Source: Gliomastix tumulicola
Lineage: Eukaryota; Ascomycota; Sordariomycetes; Hypocreales; Bionectriaceae
Direction: 5' to 3'
NCBI GenBank assembly: GCA_001599755.1
Contig: BCHX01000002.1
Coordinates: 5,376,330-5,440,329 of the forward strand
DNA length: 64,000 nt
Shown here: piece by piece, positions 22,701 through 33,511 of the stretch
Layout: every line of letters begins with the position of its first letter
Position numbering within the stretch: the first letter of the stretch is position 1
Made by a program: the position numbers and the translations under genes
Notes under the pieces: generated by a model
Database searches by the model: none
What the model was told of the DNA's origin: nothing
Seen by the model: only the letters and a program-made list of their open reading frames with translations

Positions 22701-24097
22701 CAACGATGGCATGTGCGTTCGATCCTCCATATCCAAAGGAGTTCACGCTCGCTCTCCTCATCATGCCCATCGGCCACGGTGTCGCAGCCTTGGACGCCTT
22801 GATTCCGAACCCTTCAAAGTCGATGTTGGGATTCGGGATCTCAAAGGTCGGGTTCCCAGGGATGATGCCCCTCTCGACAGTCAGGATCGTCTTGAGCATC
22901 CCCGAGATGCCGGCCGCAGGTTCCGAGTGTCCGATGTTACTCTTCACGGAGCCGATTCTCAGCGGCGGCGCGCCCTCGCTCCTAGCTTTGGAGAAGACGG
23001 ACGAGGCAGCTCTGCACTCGATCGGGTCGCCGGCCAGTGTGCCTGTGCCGTGGCACTCGAGATACGCTGTGGCGCCGAGGTCGTTGATGCCTGCACGTGC
23101 ATATGCTCTCCTGATGGCGACAGCCTGTGCATCAGCGCTCGGTGACGCGATACCAGGCGTCCAGCCGTCGGAGTTTGTGGAGGTGCCCCTAATCACGGCA
23201 CGGATAGGATCACCGTCTCGTACGGCGTCGTCGAGACGCTTGAGGATGAGGCAGTTGGTCGCTTCGGCTTTAATGTACCCGTCGGCGCGGGCATCGAATG
23301 TCCAGCAGCGGCCTGAGGGTGAGGCAGCCGATGTCATGGCGTGCTGGTCCATGTTGTGCTCGGGGCTCATGTACAGATTGCAGCCGGCGACGATGGCGCC
23401 GTCTGCGTCTCCTGTGTCGAGATATCGACATGCGAGATCGACGGAGATGAGGCTGCCTGAGCATGCGGTGTCGATCGTCATACTAAATGGTGTTAGTCGT
23501 AGGAGAAAGGTGACACACAGAATCATGACCGCTCACCTGGGCCCCCGAATGTCGAGAAAGTGGCTGATGCGGTTGCTCATCATCGCCCTCCCCGAGCCGA
23601 CAGTAAAACTGGGTGTCCTGTCCTCGGGATCTCTCGTCTGGATGTCACTGTAATCTGGATGCACGTCAGCACTGACCATGTGTCATGCTCAAATGGGACC
23701 AACCTGATGCATAGGACCCGACGATGCAGCTGAACAGCTTCGACTTGACGCCCTCGAGCGTTAGTCCTGCATTCTCCAGCCCTTCGTACACGACCTCCAG
23801 CAGCTGCCTCTGCTGGGGATCCATGGACACGGCATCGACGTGTGACAGGCCAAAGAAGGCCGCGTCGATATCCCGCGGATCGGCGCTGGTGAACATGCCA
23901 CCGGGCGACCGCATCGTGAACGGCCGCCGCGTGCCGTCAAAGTGTCCATCGAGGCCGAACCGCGTCTCCGGCGGCGTCGTGTCTGCTACTCTGCCGTCCA
24001 GCAGCATCCGCCAGAAGGACTCGGGCGAGTTGGAGTCCCCCGGCAGCCGGCAGGACATGCCGATGACGGCGATGGGAGTCTGTGTTCTGGATGTCAT
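16740..24097 (-). CDS. Highly reducing type I polyketide synthase (KS-AT-DH-ER-KR-ACP)
   Basis: Four exons (24097-23704, 23654-23537, 23482-17656, 17600-16740) give about 2399 aa. Each splice restores a conserved motif, e.g. RGP|SMTIDTACSGSL and MVLR|DKTVEAMSL. Domains: KS about 8-430 (Cys178 in DTACSGSL, His about 313 in ECHGTGT, His about 353 in NIGHSEPAAG); AT about 544-845 (FTGQGAQW, GHSSGE with Ser about 639); DH about 927-1230 (RDHTLGTDVVFP); ER about 1676-2000 (IHSAAGGVG); KR about 2023-2220 (GGLKGLCG, SSISG...QANYAAGN); ACP about 2310-2390 (GIDSLAAVDL). The region 1230-1676 lacks a SAM-binding motif, so no active C-methyltransferase is seen. The enzyme should iteratively build a reduced, unbranched polyketide chain. 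There is no thioesterase or reductase domain, so release needs a partner, probably one of the hydrolases nearby. Confidence 0.95.
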
Positions 24098-25118
24098 TGT
24101 GTGTGATTATTGTGCAGCCAGATTGGCTAGCAAAGGAAGAGGGGAAATGATTAGGGAAATGTACGCATAGGGGTATCTGAAGATGATGAAGGTGAAGAAA
24201 ACGAGCAGGACATAGGGGACAAGGAAAGAGGGACCTCGACGACGGCTATCTCCCAGTGTAATTCGCGTCTGTCTGCCTAAGAGAGAGGTAGTGAGGCCTG
24301 CCAGCGAGGCAACACGATCAACATCCATCCCCTGCCCACCACGAACGAATCACAAGCCCCAGTCCCGGCATCAAGCACTCCAGGCCCAGGCCGACGAATC
24401 ATCGGCCGATACGAGACCGCACCGCTGGTTCCCTCTTGATTGCATGTCATCACAATATTATCAGGGTCGTGCTCCCAGTGGGGTTCTTGTCAGTGCTAAG
24501 AGAGTAGAGAGTCGGCCGCTATTCATGGATATACCGCTTCTGTGCCCGGAGGGACCACCGACGAGTCAGAAGGGCTTCACAGTGCGAGAGACACAGAGAC
24601 AGGCAGGCAGGCATGCAGAATATTGCCCGTCGGAGCTGAGCAGGGGTGGTTACATGATGATAAGCCTTTGCAGAGGCGAAGCAGCAGCCTGCAGCCGTCC
24701 ATCGTCGGGACTTGATGGGACTCCATTGCGCACGCAACCAGGGCAAAGAGGAGAACAGACCAGGGCCAGAACGAGGGATCCCCCAGAAAGGAGGTGAGGG
24801 GCGAATAGGGGGGGGGGGTGTATCGCTAGTGAATTGCCCTATCCAGTAAGACGGAAGCTTAGCGGTGATAGCACGGCATTCACCGGCTGTCAGTTGTGCG
24901 TGTTGATCGATCCAATGACGAGACGCATCAGCAGGTGATGGGCTGGGAAGTGAGATGAGATTACGTTGGGCTCGTACCACGGATTCCTCCAGTGAGCACG
25001 AAGGAGCTGTCACGCTAATTGCTGTCCGTCATCGACCCTGCCTATCCCTGAGCTTGACCAAGCCATACCCAGACTGTTGGGACGTACGTTGTCAGACTGC
25101 AGATTTGACAGCACGAAG
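24098..25118. promoter_or_regulatory. Divergent promoter region of PKS and hydrolase genes
   Basis: About 1 kb separating the PKS start (24097) from the hydrolase start (25119) on the opposite strand. Open frames here lack recognisable products. The arrangement lets one set of sites control both genes. A 10-nt G run is at about 24809. Confidence 0.5.
24874..24885. promoter_or_regulatory. Candidate Zn2Cys6 binding site CGG-N6-CCG
   Basis: An inverted CGG triplet pair with a 6-nt spacer (CGGCATTCACCG) lies 234 bp upstream of the hydrolase start and 777 bp upstream of the PKS start. Fungal cluster regulators with Zn2Cys6 domains often bind CGG inverted repeats, but no such regulator is encoded in this window and one occurrence could be chance. 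Confidence 0.25.
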
Positions 25119-26107
25119 ATGTCGTTTGAAGAGACCACGTTCAAGACCGTCGATGGCGTTGAGCTTCATGCTCGCGTCTATGCCGCTGCCCAGCCTGGGC
25201 CGGGGCTGGTGATGTGTCCAGGTGTAAGTCACTCCTTTTGCTGATTCCGTGACTTCAGCTAACGTCCCAGTTCAACTGCACCCTGACGATGTTGAATCTC
25301 CCTGCATGCGCCTCGGCCCTCCAGCAGAAAGGCATCACCACTCTCCTCTACGATCCACGCAGCACGGGCTCCAGCGGAGGGACGCCTCGCAACGAGATCG
25401 ATCCACCTCAAGCCGTCTCCGACATGTCGGACGCTCTCAGCCATCTGCTTACTCTCCCCTCCGTCTCCCCGTCATCAGTCTCTGGGTTCTTCGGCATCTC
25501 CTTCGGCGGTGCCGTTGCCCTCACCGCTGCCTCTGTCGATCCACGCGCCCGTCTTGCCATTGCCGTAGCACCGCTCACCGACATGGACTTTTCGTCTCCG
25601 GCACAGCGAACACGCGTGCTGCGCAAGTGCGCCCGCGACAAGGCCTCCCGTGCCATGGGAAACGAGGCCTTCACGGTGCCCATGATCGACGCGCAGGGGA
25701 AGAACCCCGTGGGCTTCGGTCGCGGACTGGATAGAGAGCGGTACAGCAGGATCGTGGATGCTGGACGGGAGGTCGCAGAAGGCCATGTCAACCGCGTGAC
25801 GCTCATGACGTACTACAAGCTGGCCATGTGGTCACCGTGGCCGCTGTGGCGGAAGCTGGCTGAGGCTGGGAGTGACGGGAAAGATGCCTCTAGGGGTGCC
25901 ATGTTTGTGATTCCGGAGAAAGACGTGATGAGCTTGCCGGAGCTGCAGCGGGAGTACTTTGAGCAGATTGAAGAGGGTGAAGGGTTCAGGAAGAGGAAGC
26001 TGGAGGTGGAGGGTGCTGAGCATGAGGGGGTGCTTGGGGACGAGTATCTGGACAATGTGATTGGAAGCATAGATGCCTTCATCAAGGAGCTCACGGAAGA
26101 ATCATAG
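25119..26107 (+). CDS. DltD-like alpha/beta hydrolase (polyketide transferase/thiohydrolase type)
   Basis: Exons 25119-25223 and 25271-26107 encode about 313 aa. The N-terminus MSFEETTFKTVDGVELHARVY, the oxyanion-hole region CPGFNCT (created by splicing), the nucleophile elbow GISFGG (Ser112) and a late histidine in AEHEG (His about 286) define an alpha/beta hydrolase. YDPRSTGSSGGTPRNEIDPP is typical of the fungal DltD/af380-like group. Members of this group act in trans with HR-PKSs, for example transferring or releasing the chain in fumagillin-type pathways. Divergence from the PKS promoter supports a role in off-loading or acyl transfer of the polyketide (inference). No signal peptide is seen, so it is probably cytosolic. 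It is 40 bp from the P450 stop on the opposite strand. Confidence 0.88.
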
Positions 26108-26145
26108 TTTTATTAGAGCGTGTTCATTTAGACATAATACAGATA

Positions 26146-27756
26146 TTATACAGCGTTGTCTTTCACCAGCGCCCGCACCCCTTTGCTCTGCCTCGACACA
26201 TCAGGCGCAATCAGATCCCTGACCACTCTTACATCCTCGTACGTCGTCTCGAACAACTCAAAGTCGAAGCGCCTCACCAAACTCGCCACTGCAATGGTGA
26301 TCTCAGCATATGCCAAGTTCATCCCCAGACAGTGTCTTGTTCCCTTGCCGAACGAGACCATGTAGTGCTTGAGCAGACGGGAATCATAAGGAGCCGGGGC
26401 CTTGGGCCTCCCAAGCCAACGGTCCGGTCGAAAAGCAAAGGAATCAGGATAGAGCGTCTCGTTGTGGTGCATGTGCCAGGTATCGAGCGAGATGAGTGTG
26501 CCGGGAGGAAGCGTGTAGGAGCCGTAGGTGATGGGATCGGGAGAGATGCGCGGAGAGCGAGTCATTTGTCCGCAAGCAAGACGCACGGCTGCCTTATGTA
26601 AGTGTCCATCCCAGGAAGATAGATATGTAGGAATAGTTGACTTACCTTCTTCCACACAGGCCATCAAATACGGCAGCTTCTCCAGCACGCCCTCGAGAGA
26701 CGGAGGATCTTCAGGGTCCGGAATGGCCTCGTCCAGCTCCTTTCTCAGCATCCCGTACACCTGCCTATCGGCAATGATATGATAGAACGCGACGGTGAGC
26801 GTCCACTGGGCACTCGCTATGCCCGCCCCAATCAGACTGACAGCGTGATCCTTGAGCAGATCAAGATCCAGCTCCTCCTCTGGCAGGCCTGACTTGAGAA
26901 TACCGTGCACAATCGTCTTGTCCATCGTCTGATCATCGCCCACCACGTCCTGCTTCTCCCTATTCTTGAGGTCTTCCTGCGCCCCAATCACCATCTTCCT
27001 CATATCCTCCTGGAACTCCAGCACCAACGACATAGACGGCGGCGCCAGCTTAATCATGAGCTTCATCACAGCCGTCATGACCCTCGCCAGCGACGGGAAC
27101 TGCGTGCACGGGTGCGCAATATCCTTGAACCCCCTGATCACCTTCAAGAACGGACTCTCAAAGTCCTCGTGGCCCAGCCAGTCAAAGTCCCGGTCGAACG
27201 AGTACTGCGTCGTGACGTCGGCGATGTAGCTCGCAAACATGTTGTCCAGCGACACGGGCTTCTTCCCACTGACAAAGTCCCTGGCCAGCCGCGAGCACAT
27301 CTTGTCCGCCTTGGACTGGATCTGGGGCGCCAGCTGGGCGATGCGCCGCTTCGAGAAGAAGGGGTCCTGCGCGGCGCGCCTCATCTTGTGGACGTCATGC
27401 CGGGGCGTCGAGAAGAGGGCTGAGGGCGCACCGAAGCGCCATTGCAGCGATGCCGGCTTGTCGAGGCCGCGCTTGTAGGTGTAGATGTTGGAGTAGAAGT
27501 CCGGGTCGTCGATGTGCACCTCTCCAGGGCTGATGCGGACGATAGGGCCGTATTCCTCATGAAGCTGGCGGATGTGGAAGGTGTACTGGCCACCGAGGCC
27601 CTTGTGGAAGAGCTCAAAGTACGACTCGTACCACTGCGTGAGAGCTGCGAGCTTGGGGCCTGGGACGCCGGCGAGAGGGTGGAAATACAGGCGATATATG
27701 CCCAGTCCAACCAGGTAGACGGGCAGCAGAACGGCCGCAAGAAGGAGCAAGCCCAT
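26146..27756 (-). CDS. Cytochrome P450 monooxygenase, trichodiene-oxygenase-like
   Basis: Exons 27756-26646 and 26588-26146 give about 517 aa. A hydrophobic N-terminal anchor (residues 1-25) is followed by FHPLAGVPGPKLAALTQWYE, typical of fungal microsomal P450s of the trichodiene oxygenase/CYP58-like type. The ExxR motif (EAVR, 370-373) is formed by the splice junction, which supports the intron ending at GGCAG. FRPDRW and the haem-binding FGKGTRHCLGMNLA (Cys about 457) are intact. The I-helix reads LIGAGIASAQWTL, where the usual acidic-Thr pair of the oxygen-activation motif is absent. It probably oxidises the PKS product at the ER membrane (inference from position). The gene converges on the hydrolase and diverges from the LovD-like gene. 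Confidence 0.92.
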   Translation of the reverse strand: MGLLLLAAVLLPVYLVGLGIYRLYFHPLAGVPGPKLAALTQWYESYFELFHKGLGGQYTFHIRQLHEEYGPIVRISPGEVHIDDPDFYSNIYTYKRGLDKPASLQWRFGAPSALFSTPRHDVHKMRRAAQDPFFSKRRIAQLAPQIQSKADKMCSRLARDFVSGKKPVSLDNMFASYIADVTTQYSFDRDFDWLGHEDFESPFLKVIRGFKDIAHPCTQFPSLARVMTAVMKLMIKLAPPSMSLVLEFQEDMRKMVIGAQEDLKNREKQDVVGDDQTMDKTIVHGILKSGLPEEELDLDLLKDHAVSLIGAGIASAQWTLTVAFYHIIADRQVYGMLRKELDEAIPDPEDPPSLEGVLEKLPYLMACVEEGKSTIPTYLSSWDGHLHKAAVRLACGQMTRSPRISPDPITYGSYTLPPGTLISLDTWHMHHNETLYPDSFAFRPDRWLGRPKAPAPYDSRLLKHYMVSFGKGTRHCLGMNLAYAEITIAVASLVRRFDFELFETTYEDVRVVRDLIAPDVSRQSKGVRALVKDNAV

Positions 27757-28515
27757 GTTGGCGATGTCATATGTGGCTTCACTGCGGGATGCGGATTGAG
27801 GAGGAACTGGTCTTCAGCATGCAAATCACCGTCGTCTTACCGACTGCGTCCTCAATGTCGGGGCCTGAGTGCTCGAGTGGCTGCAGGTCTGCCTGACAAG
27901 CTGTCCGGCAAAAGACCACTTACAAGACGGACAGAAGCCGACCAGGGGGGCGTGTGGCTATCCCACTCACTCACTGTGAAGAGCACCAAGCTCATCAAAC
28001 CCCCACTGTGGGATTTAGTCCGTCCGCGCGCTCCAGCTCCTTGCATGACACTGGAGCTTGTCTTAGCCAGCTGCTGCTATTAGTAGCGACTGGCTCGCTA
28101 TGACGTTGTGGTGCTTGGCCATCACATCCTCCCCGCAAGGCCTTCATCGGCATCATATTCACAGATTGACAGTAGACAGTAGGCCCAGTACCAGAGACGC
28201 CCTACGCCCCAGCCGTGCATGTGTCTGCCTGCCCGTGCACACCACCATCTGTCACTGTCACTGCGCACAGGCTATATCCGAAACCCGAGCTTACCCATCC
28301 TCCACGGAGTGCGTGACGAGGCCGAAGCGATGGGAGAACCAGCCAACCGCAGCGCGTAACGTTGGCCGTCTGACGGGCTGGGTGATGTGTATGTAATACG
28401 CGCAATACGGGCAATTGAAATACAGGGAAACAACCCGGCGTCTTCCTCTCTGCTCACTCTCAAGCGTGTTTGTCTATTTCCGTCACTTCCAAGACGAAGA
28501 GTACGAAACCTGAAA
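27757..28515. promoter_or_regulatory. Divergent promoter region of P450 and LovD-like genes
   Basis: 759 bp between divergent start codons. No gene is supported in it. A CGG-N7-CCG pair lies near 27926-27938, with a spacer different from the site in the PKS promoter, so no shared operator can be claimed. Confidence 0.4.
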
Positions 28516-29777
28516 ATGGCACAGAAGATTGATAGTGTGTATGAAGGCGCGGTGGCATCGGGCCTCCTGCCTGGCGTGTCCGTTATCGCGGGTGACAAGG
28601 ATGGTGAGTGTTCGCATTTATTACCATCAGATACTCACCCACTAACACATTGGCAGGCAAAATCATCTACTCCAAGTCCCTCGGCAAGGCCAGCCTCAAG
28701 GAGGGCACCAATGAGTCCTTCACGCCCTCCACGGTGGCCGCCATCGCCTCGATGAGCAAGCTGATGACCTCCGTCGCCGTGCTCCGTGCCGTCGAGCTCG
28801 GCCTCCTCGATCTCGACCAGGACGTCCGGCCCCTGCTGCCCGACATGGGCAAGCACGGCGTGCTCAAGTCGTTCGACGACGCCGCGAATCAGGCCGTCCT
28901 CGAGTCGGACAGCACGCCCATCAGCACGCGCATGCTCCTCACGCACACATCGGGCCACGAGTACGACTGGTTCAACCCCAACCTGGGCAAGTGGCGTGCC
29001 TCCCGCGGTGAGCAGCCGTGGACCGGTCCCACCGTCGCCCACAAGTCTGCCTTGCCACTCGTTTTCCCCCCTGGAAAGGGCTGGGCGTACGGCGCTGGGC
29101 ATGACTGGGCGGGCAAGGTCGTCGAGGTGGTCTCGGGGACGACGCTGGATGCGTTCATGAAGGAGCATCTGTGGAAGCCGCTGGGCATCGAGAACGACGT
29201 GTCGTTTTACCCCAAGGTGCACGAGTCTATGAGCAGCCGGCTTGCGAGCATCTCCACGCTCAACGAGAAGGGAGAGCCGCCTGCCGTGGACGCCCCCGAG
29301 TTTGATATCCTCTTTGGCGGCACTGACTGCCTTGGTGGCGGCGGTCTGTTTGCGTCCTCGCAGGGCTACTTCACATTCCTGTCGGCTGTGTACCGACGGG
29401 ATGCACGAGTGCTCACGAAGCCGGCGTCTTACGAGGAGCTCTTCCGTCCGCAGCTCGATGAGGCGGCAGAGAAGGCATTCAACGACTACCTCGTCCTCAG
29501 CCCCATCCACACGCAGTTCCTGGGTCTCCAGATCCCCCTCCCGCAGACCAGGATGACTTGGTCACTGGCGGGCATGATTGCCAAGGATGCGCTGCCGGGG
29601 NGGNTCGAGAAGGGGACCACATTCTGGGCGGGAGTCCCCAGCTGTGTGTGGTTCATGGATCACGCAGGCGGTGTGTTTGGGACGGCCATCTGCCAGATTA
29701 TTCCGCCGCTGCACCCGGCGATTGTGGCCTTGCATGAGCAGTTCCAGAGGGGTGTCCTCGGGATGGTCAAGTCTTAA
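28516..29777 (+). CDS. Beta-lactamase-family serine hydrolase/acyltransferase (LovD-like)
   Basis: Exons 28516-28603 and 28657-29777 encode about 402 aa. The class C beta-lactamase/transesterase fold is shown by the SxxK motif SMSK (Ser61-Lys64), LLTHTSGHEYDW, the catalytic tyrosine in AYGAGHDWAGKVVE (Tyr about 174) and a C-terminal FMDHAGGVFGT segment. The Ser-to-Tyr spacing (113) resembles LovD (Ser76/Tyr188 as I recall it). Enzymes of this group in HR-PKS clusters transfer acyl chains to alcohols or hydrolyse esters. No signal peptide is present, so it is likely cytosolic. Two ambiguous bases (29601, 29604) leave residues about 345-346 undefined. It converges on the SDR with only 54 bp between stops. 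Confidence 0.88.
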
Positions 29778-29831
29778 TGTATCATAGCAATTCCTTTGTA
29801 AAAAAAAATACAATATCAGTGCCAGTCGGTC

Positions 29832-30848
29832 TTACAGTCGAGACCTGGCATCCTCCTCCCTTTCCAAGCACCACTCGAACAGTTCGCCTGCCTTGCCTGA
29901 TCCCCCTTCCTCCTTGTTCTTGAGCGCCAGAACCAAGTCCTTCCTTTGGCCTGGATGCCACCGACCAACAGGGATACCATATCGCCCTGCCACGCCGTCC
30001 TCGACTTTCACGTCCTCCGACAGGCTAGCCCAGAGATACGTCTCTGCGCCCTGTACAGGATCACGGAGGATAGGCCACAGGAGATAATAGAGAAACACAG
30101 GCGTGTGTCTCCAGATGTTGGTGATGTAGTTCCCCGGATTTATAGCGAGGTGGACGACGCCGTCACTGGCAGACCGCTTCGCAAACTCAGAGGCGAGGAA
30201 CCAGCAGGCCGTCTTGGACGAGCTGTACAGCTCATTCTCGTGCACCTTGGGATCTTGGTCCCGCAGCACCTCCGTGCGGATGCCGTCCTTGGGGCTGGAG
30301 GTATCGACGAGGAGACTCGCCGCCCAAATGACCCTCACACTCCCAGCCGGCTGCTTACTCGCCGTGGCAGCGAGGATCTGGCTCAGCCGCCTCGTCAAGA
30401 CAAACGGCCCAAGAGCGTTCGTCGCAAAATGGTACTCATTGCCCTGCTTCGTCCTGGGCGCATTCTTCAGCGCCCCTGTGCCGGCATTGTTGAACAGCAC
30501 GTCCAGTCTGCTCTCCTTGCTGAGAAACTCATCCGCCGCCGCATGCACAGAGGTCAGATCCGCCTGGTCCATGTGAATGAACTCCAAGCTGCCTCTGTCC
30601 CCCGGCGTCCCATCGTAGCGCGCCTTGATCTTCGCAATGGCCTCCTCTGCGTTCTTCTGCGTGCGCGTGAGCAGGTAGACTTTCCCGCCGGCGCTGTAGA
30701 GAATACGCGACAGCTCGAAACCGAGGCCGGACGAGCCCCCCGTCACGACAAAGACCCGGCCGGCCTGCGAGGGGACATTGGCCTCAGTGACAGGGGCGCT
30801 GTCACGGGGCGGGAAGAACTGCGTCCAGATGGAGGCGTACGTCGCCAT
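29832..30848 (-). CDS. Short-chain dehydrogenase/reductase
   Basis: A single-exon, 338-aa gene. The Rossmann motif TGGSSGLG (36-43), NNAG (about 118-121), a serine in WAASLLVD and the catalytic YSSSK (about 207-211) are all intact, and a PGNYITNIW segment follows. This is an extended, WW-domain-oxidoreductase/retinol-dehydrogenase-like fungal SDR, NAD(P)-dependent. As the outermost gene of the cluster it could oxidise or reduce an alcohol/ketone on the polyketide (inference). Its promoter faces the transposon block, about 1.4 kb away. Cluster membership of this gene is likely but less certain than for the PKS-hydrolase-P450 core. Confidence 0.88.
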   Translation of the reverse strand: MATYASIWTQFFPPRDSAPVTEANVPSQAGRVFVVTGGSSGLGFELSRILYSAGGKVYLLTRTQKNAEEAIAKIKARYDGTPGDRGSLEFIHMDQADLTSVHAAADEFLSKESRLDVLFNNAGTGALKNAPRTKQGNEYHFATNALGPFVLTRRLSQILAATASKQPAGSVRVIWAASLLVDTSSPKDGIRTEVLRDQDPKVHENELYSSSKTACWFLASEFAKRSASDGVVHLAINPGNYITNIWRHTPVFLYYLLWPILRDPVQGAETYLWASLSEDVKVEDGVAGRYGIPVGRWHPGQRKDLVLALKNKEEGGSGKAGELFEWCLEREEDARSRL

Positions 30849-32245
30849 GGTGTGTAATGGAAACAGGTGAAGTCGAATAATTTCTTTTCCCAGGGATTCA
30901 GGGACCTCAATAGCGGGCTATGGTGTGGTTAACTATCGACGCCCTGCATCAGCCCGGTTCATGAGGCGCACAGATCGCAGCAAGTCTACATTATTCAGCA
31001 TCTTCTATCGTTTCACCAATGACACCATTTGCCAATACGACCTCAGAATCAAATACTCTGCTGCAGGAAATTCGATAGCCACTCTCACCAGTCAGCGTCG
31101 CAGTCGACCAGCCACCACGACCTTAAACACACGCCCCCTTATTGCCCTGGTCGTGGGAGGGACCCAAGAGCAGCGCACGCAGCGCTACTTCAGCTGGCCT
31201 GCTGGCGCAACACAGTACGAATTTCCGGTCCTCTTCCACTGCGACGCTTCGTTCGTTCTCCAGAATCGAACTACCGTCCTTCTTACGTGAGAGACGTTTT
31301 ATCGCGATGTCTCTTGTCAAAAGTGCTCGAGCCATCTCACCACCCGTTGGGCAACAGATCGGCTCGCCCCAGCCGGTTAGCGGTTTGCGTTATAGAGCAT
31401 GTCCTGTGTGATTGATTATCTTGTCAGGGAGCCCACTGTCGACTTTTGACGGGCCGGGGTGGCTTTGGCGATCAGTGGCCTGGTGCTTGACTAATACTCC
31501 AATGGGTAGGTAGTACGGACGGGCTGGGGGGCGAGGCCTTAGGGCGGTGTGCATACTCGATGCAGTAGGTCGCGCTGGACCGCTGATCACTGTCGATGAC
31601 GAGTTGGTGGGGGAAGTCTGTCCATCGTTAAATAGCTGCCAGTGAATCGGTTAGTGAATGCCAGGGCTACCCATCGTGCTATCAAAGAGGACGCCCACTA
31701 GCAACACCGAAATACCCACGCGTCCACAGTCAGACACGGCACATGCTCGCACCGTGACAGGCACCAGGGGCATCCTGTGGACTTCCCATCGTCAAAAGTG
31801 CCATTCTTCGCCGTGAGGTTGGTGAATCAATCCAGATCCTCCCCGCGCATCTGGCGGGTGCAGATGCTCGAGTTATCACCGAGGACACCTTGGACGCATC
31901 TCGCCCCGCGGACCAACTGCGGGCTCACGGAGAGACCAGTGGTCAGTGATCAGCGAGCGCGCCTGCTAAAACTGGCCACAGCTGCTAACGCCTAGCGGCA
32001 TCGTGGGCGCTGAACTTGGCAGTGATGTCACGGGCCTCGTTCTTCCCTCCCTCCAGCATCGCTGTCACAGCTGCCTATCACTCTGCCGAGAGGCCAGCTA
32101 ACTAACTAGAGGCGCTGACGGGCATGATCCTTGATGGCCTCGCCTCTGTGCCACTTGAAATCCCGTCGCGGCATGGGGAGTCTGGCCATCGGTGACTTCA
32201 TTGTCGTCCATTCCACCTCATCAGCCCACGCGTATTGTCGTATTA
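30849..32245. other. Intergenic, right border of biosynthetic cluster
   Basis: About 1.4 kb of normal-GC DNA between the SDR start and the terminal repeat of the transposon block. Only short frames without recognisable products are present. There is no visible leakage of A/T saturation from the adjacent RIP block. Confidence 0.5.
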
Positions 32246-32296
32246 AAGTGGGTGTCCAAAAGTCTGCGAACACTCCGTAGTGCGCCACCTTAAATC
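32246..32296 (+). repeat. Left terminal inverted repeat
   Basis: Shares CCAAAAGTCT-G/A-CGAACACTCC and GCCACCTTAAA with the reverse complement of 57121-57169, with a few substitutions and one 1-nt indel. Base composition changes abruptly to A/T-rich directly inside it. Confidence 0.85.
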
Positions 32297-32483
32297 GTGA
32301 AAATACTATAGTTTTAAATAATTATAAGAAATTATATAAATTCTCTATTAATCTATAAAAATTATTATAGATAGGAAATTAATATAACTACTTTATATTA
32401 AAATTTTAAAGTTTTTTATAAAGAACTTATAGAGAGAAAAAATCTAAATATAAATAATAAAATTTTAAGTAGGTTATAGAAGA

Positions 32484-32949
32484 TGTGACGAACGGGGTGA
32501 TCCATCTAGTGTAGGGTAATTAAATTAGGGTTTAAATAATATTTTATATTCTTAGAACTCTAGGATATCTTAACTAAGTGAGGTAGTAGTTATAGCTAAT
32601 AAGTTATAAGTATTAATAAGGCTAAGAGGAACTAATATTAGTAAAGGATACTCTAGCTTAGTATATTTATTAGTAAAGGGTATATTTAAGTAAAGTGCTT
32701 TATTAATAGCTAATAAGCTATCTAATTTATCTAGGTAATAACTATAGTATATATATACTAAGTAGTACTCTTAGTTTACTATATAGTTCACTAAGTGGTT
32801 TATACTTTAGTTTACTTAGTAGTTTACTTATTTCTTATAAACTATAGGTATAAGGTAAGTTCCTTTATTAGGATAAAATATCCTTTTATTTATACCTATA
32901 TAACCTATATAACCTATAATTTTATAATTATATTAATTAGGTTATAATA
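32484..32949 (-). repeat. 3' LTR of element B
   Basis: 466 bp. In element orientation it starts TATTATAAC (ancestrally TG...) and ends TCACA. The outer end (32484-32520) keeps C and G and is the least mutated LTR end in the block, together with the far right one. Confidence 0.85.
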
Positions 32950-33511
32950 TAATCTCTCCCCTTTAAAGGTCTTTATCTTAAGACCTACTTAAATAGTATA
33001 ATACCTACTTATAAGTCCTTATTATCTTATTCTATATCTCTTACTTTCCTCTATTAATAAGATATTAAGTTATATTATAAAATTATTTAAATAATAAAAC
33101 TCTAAAGATTATTATATTACTACCTCCTTATATATTACTACTAAGGGTTTTAAGGCCTTCCTTTATAGCTATTATATTAAAAAAAGGTTATTAAATTATT
33201 TTATTCTCTAGGGTATTAATTAATATTATTTATACTTCCTTTTAAATTATTTATATAATTACTTTTATATTCTAATAATATTTTATAAGTGCTCTTCCTA
33301 TTATTCTTTTTAGCTAATATTAATTATTATAGTAGACTAGGTTTAGTTTAAGCTAAGGTACTTAAAGTATAAGGAGGAGAATACTAAGGTATTACTTATT
33401 AAGACTATAGTATAAATTAGTTATTTATATAAGTAATAGAGGTTACTCTATATAAAGGGTGTAAAGATGGTGAAGAAAAATTTATCCTTAATAAAAGAGT
33501 TAAAAGAGGAG

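Noticed and set aside
22463..23653. 396-codon plus-strand ORF opposite the PKS
   Set aside because: It is the antisense of the KS/AT-coding region; the minus strand carries perfect KS motifs, so this is a shadow frame.
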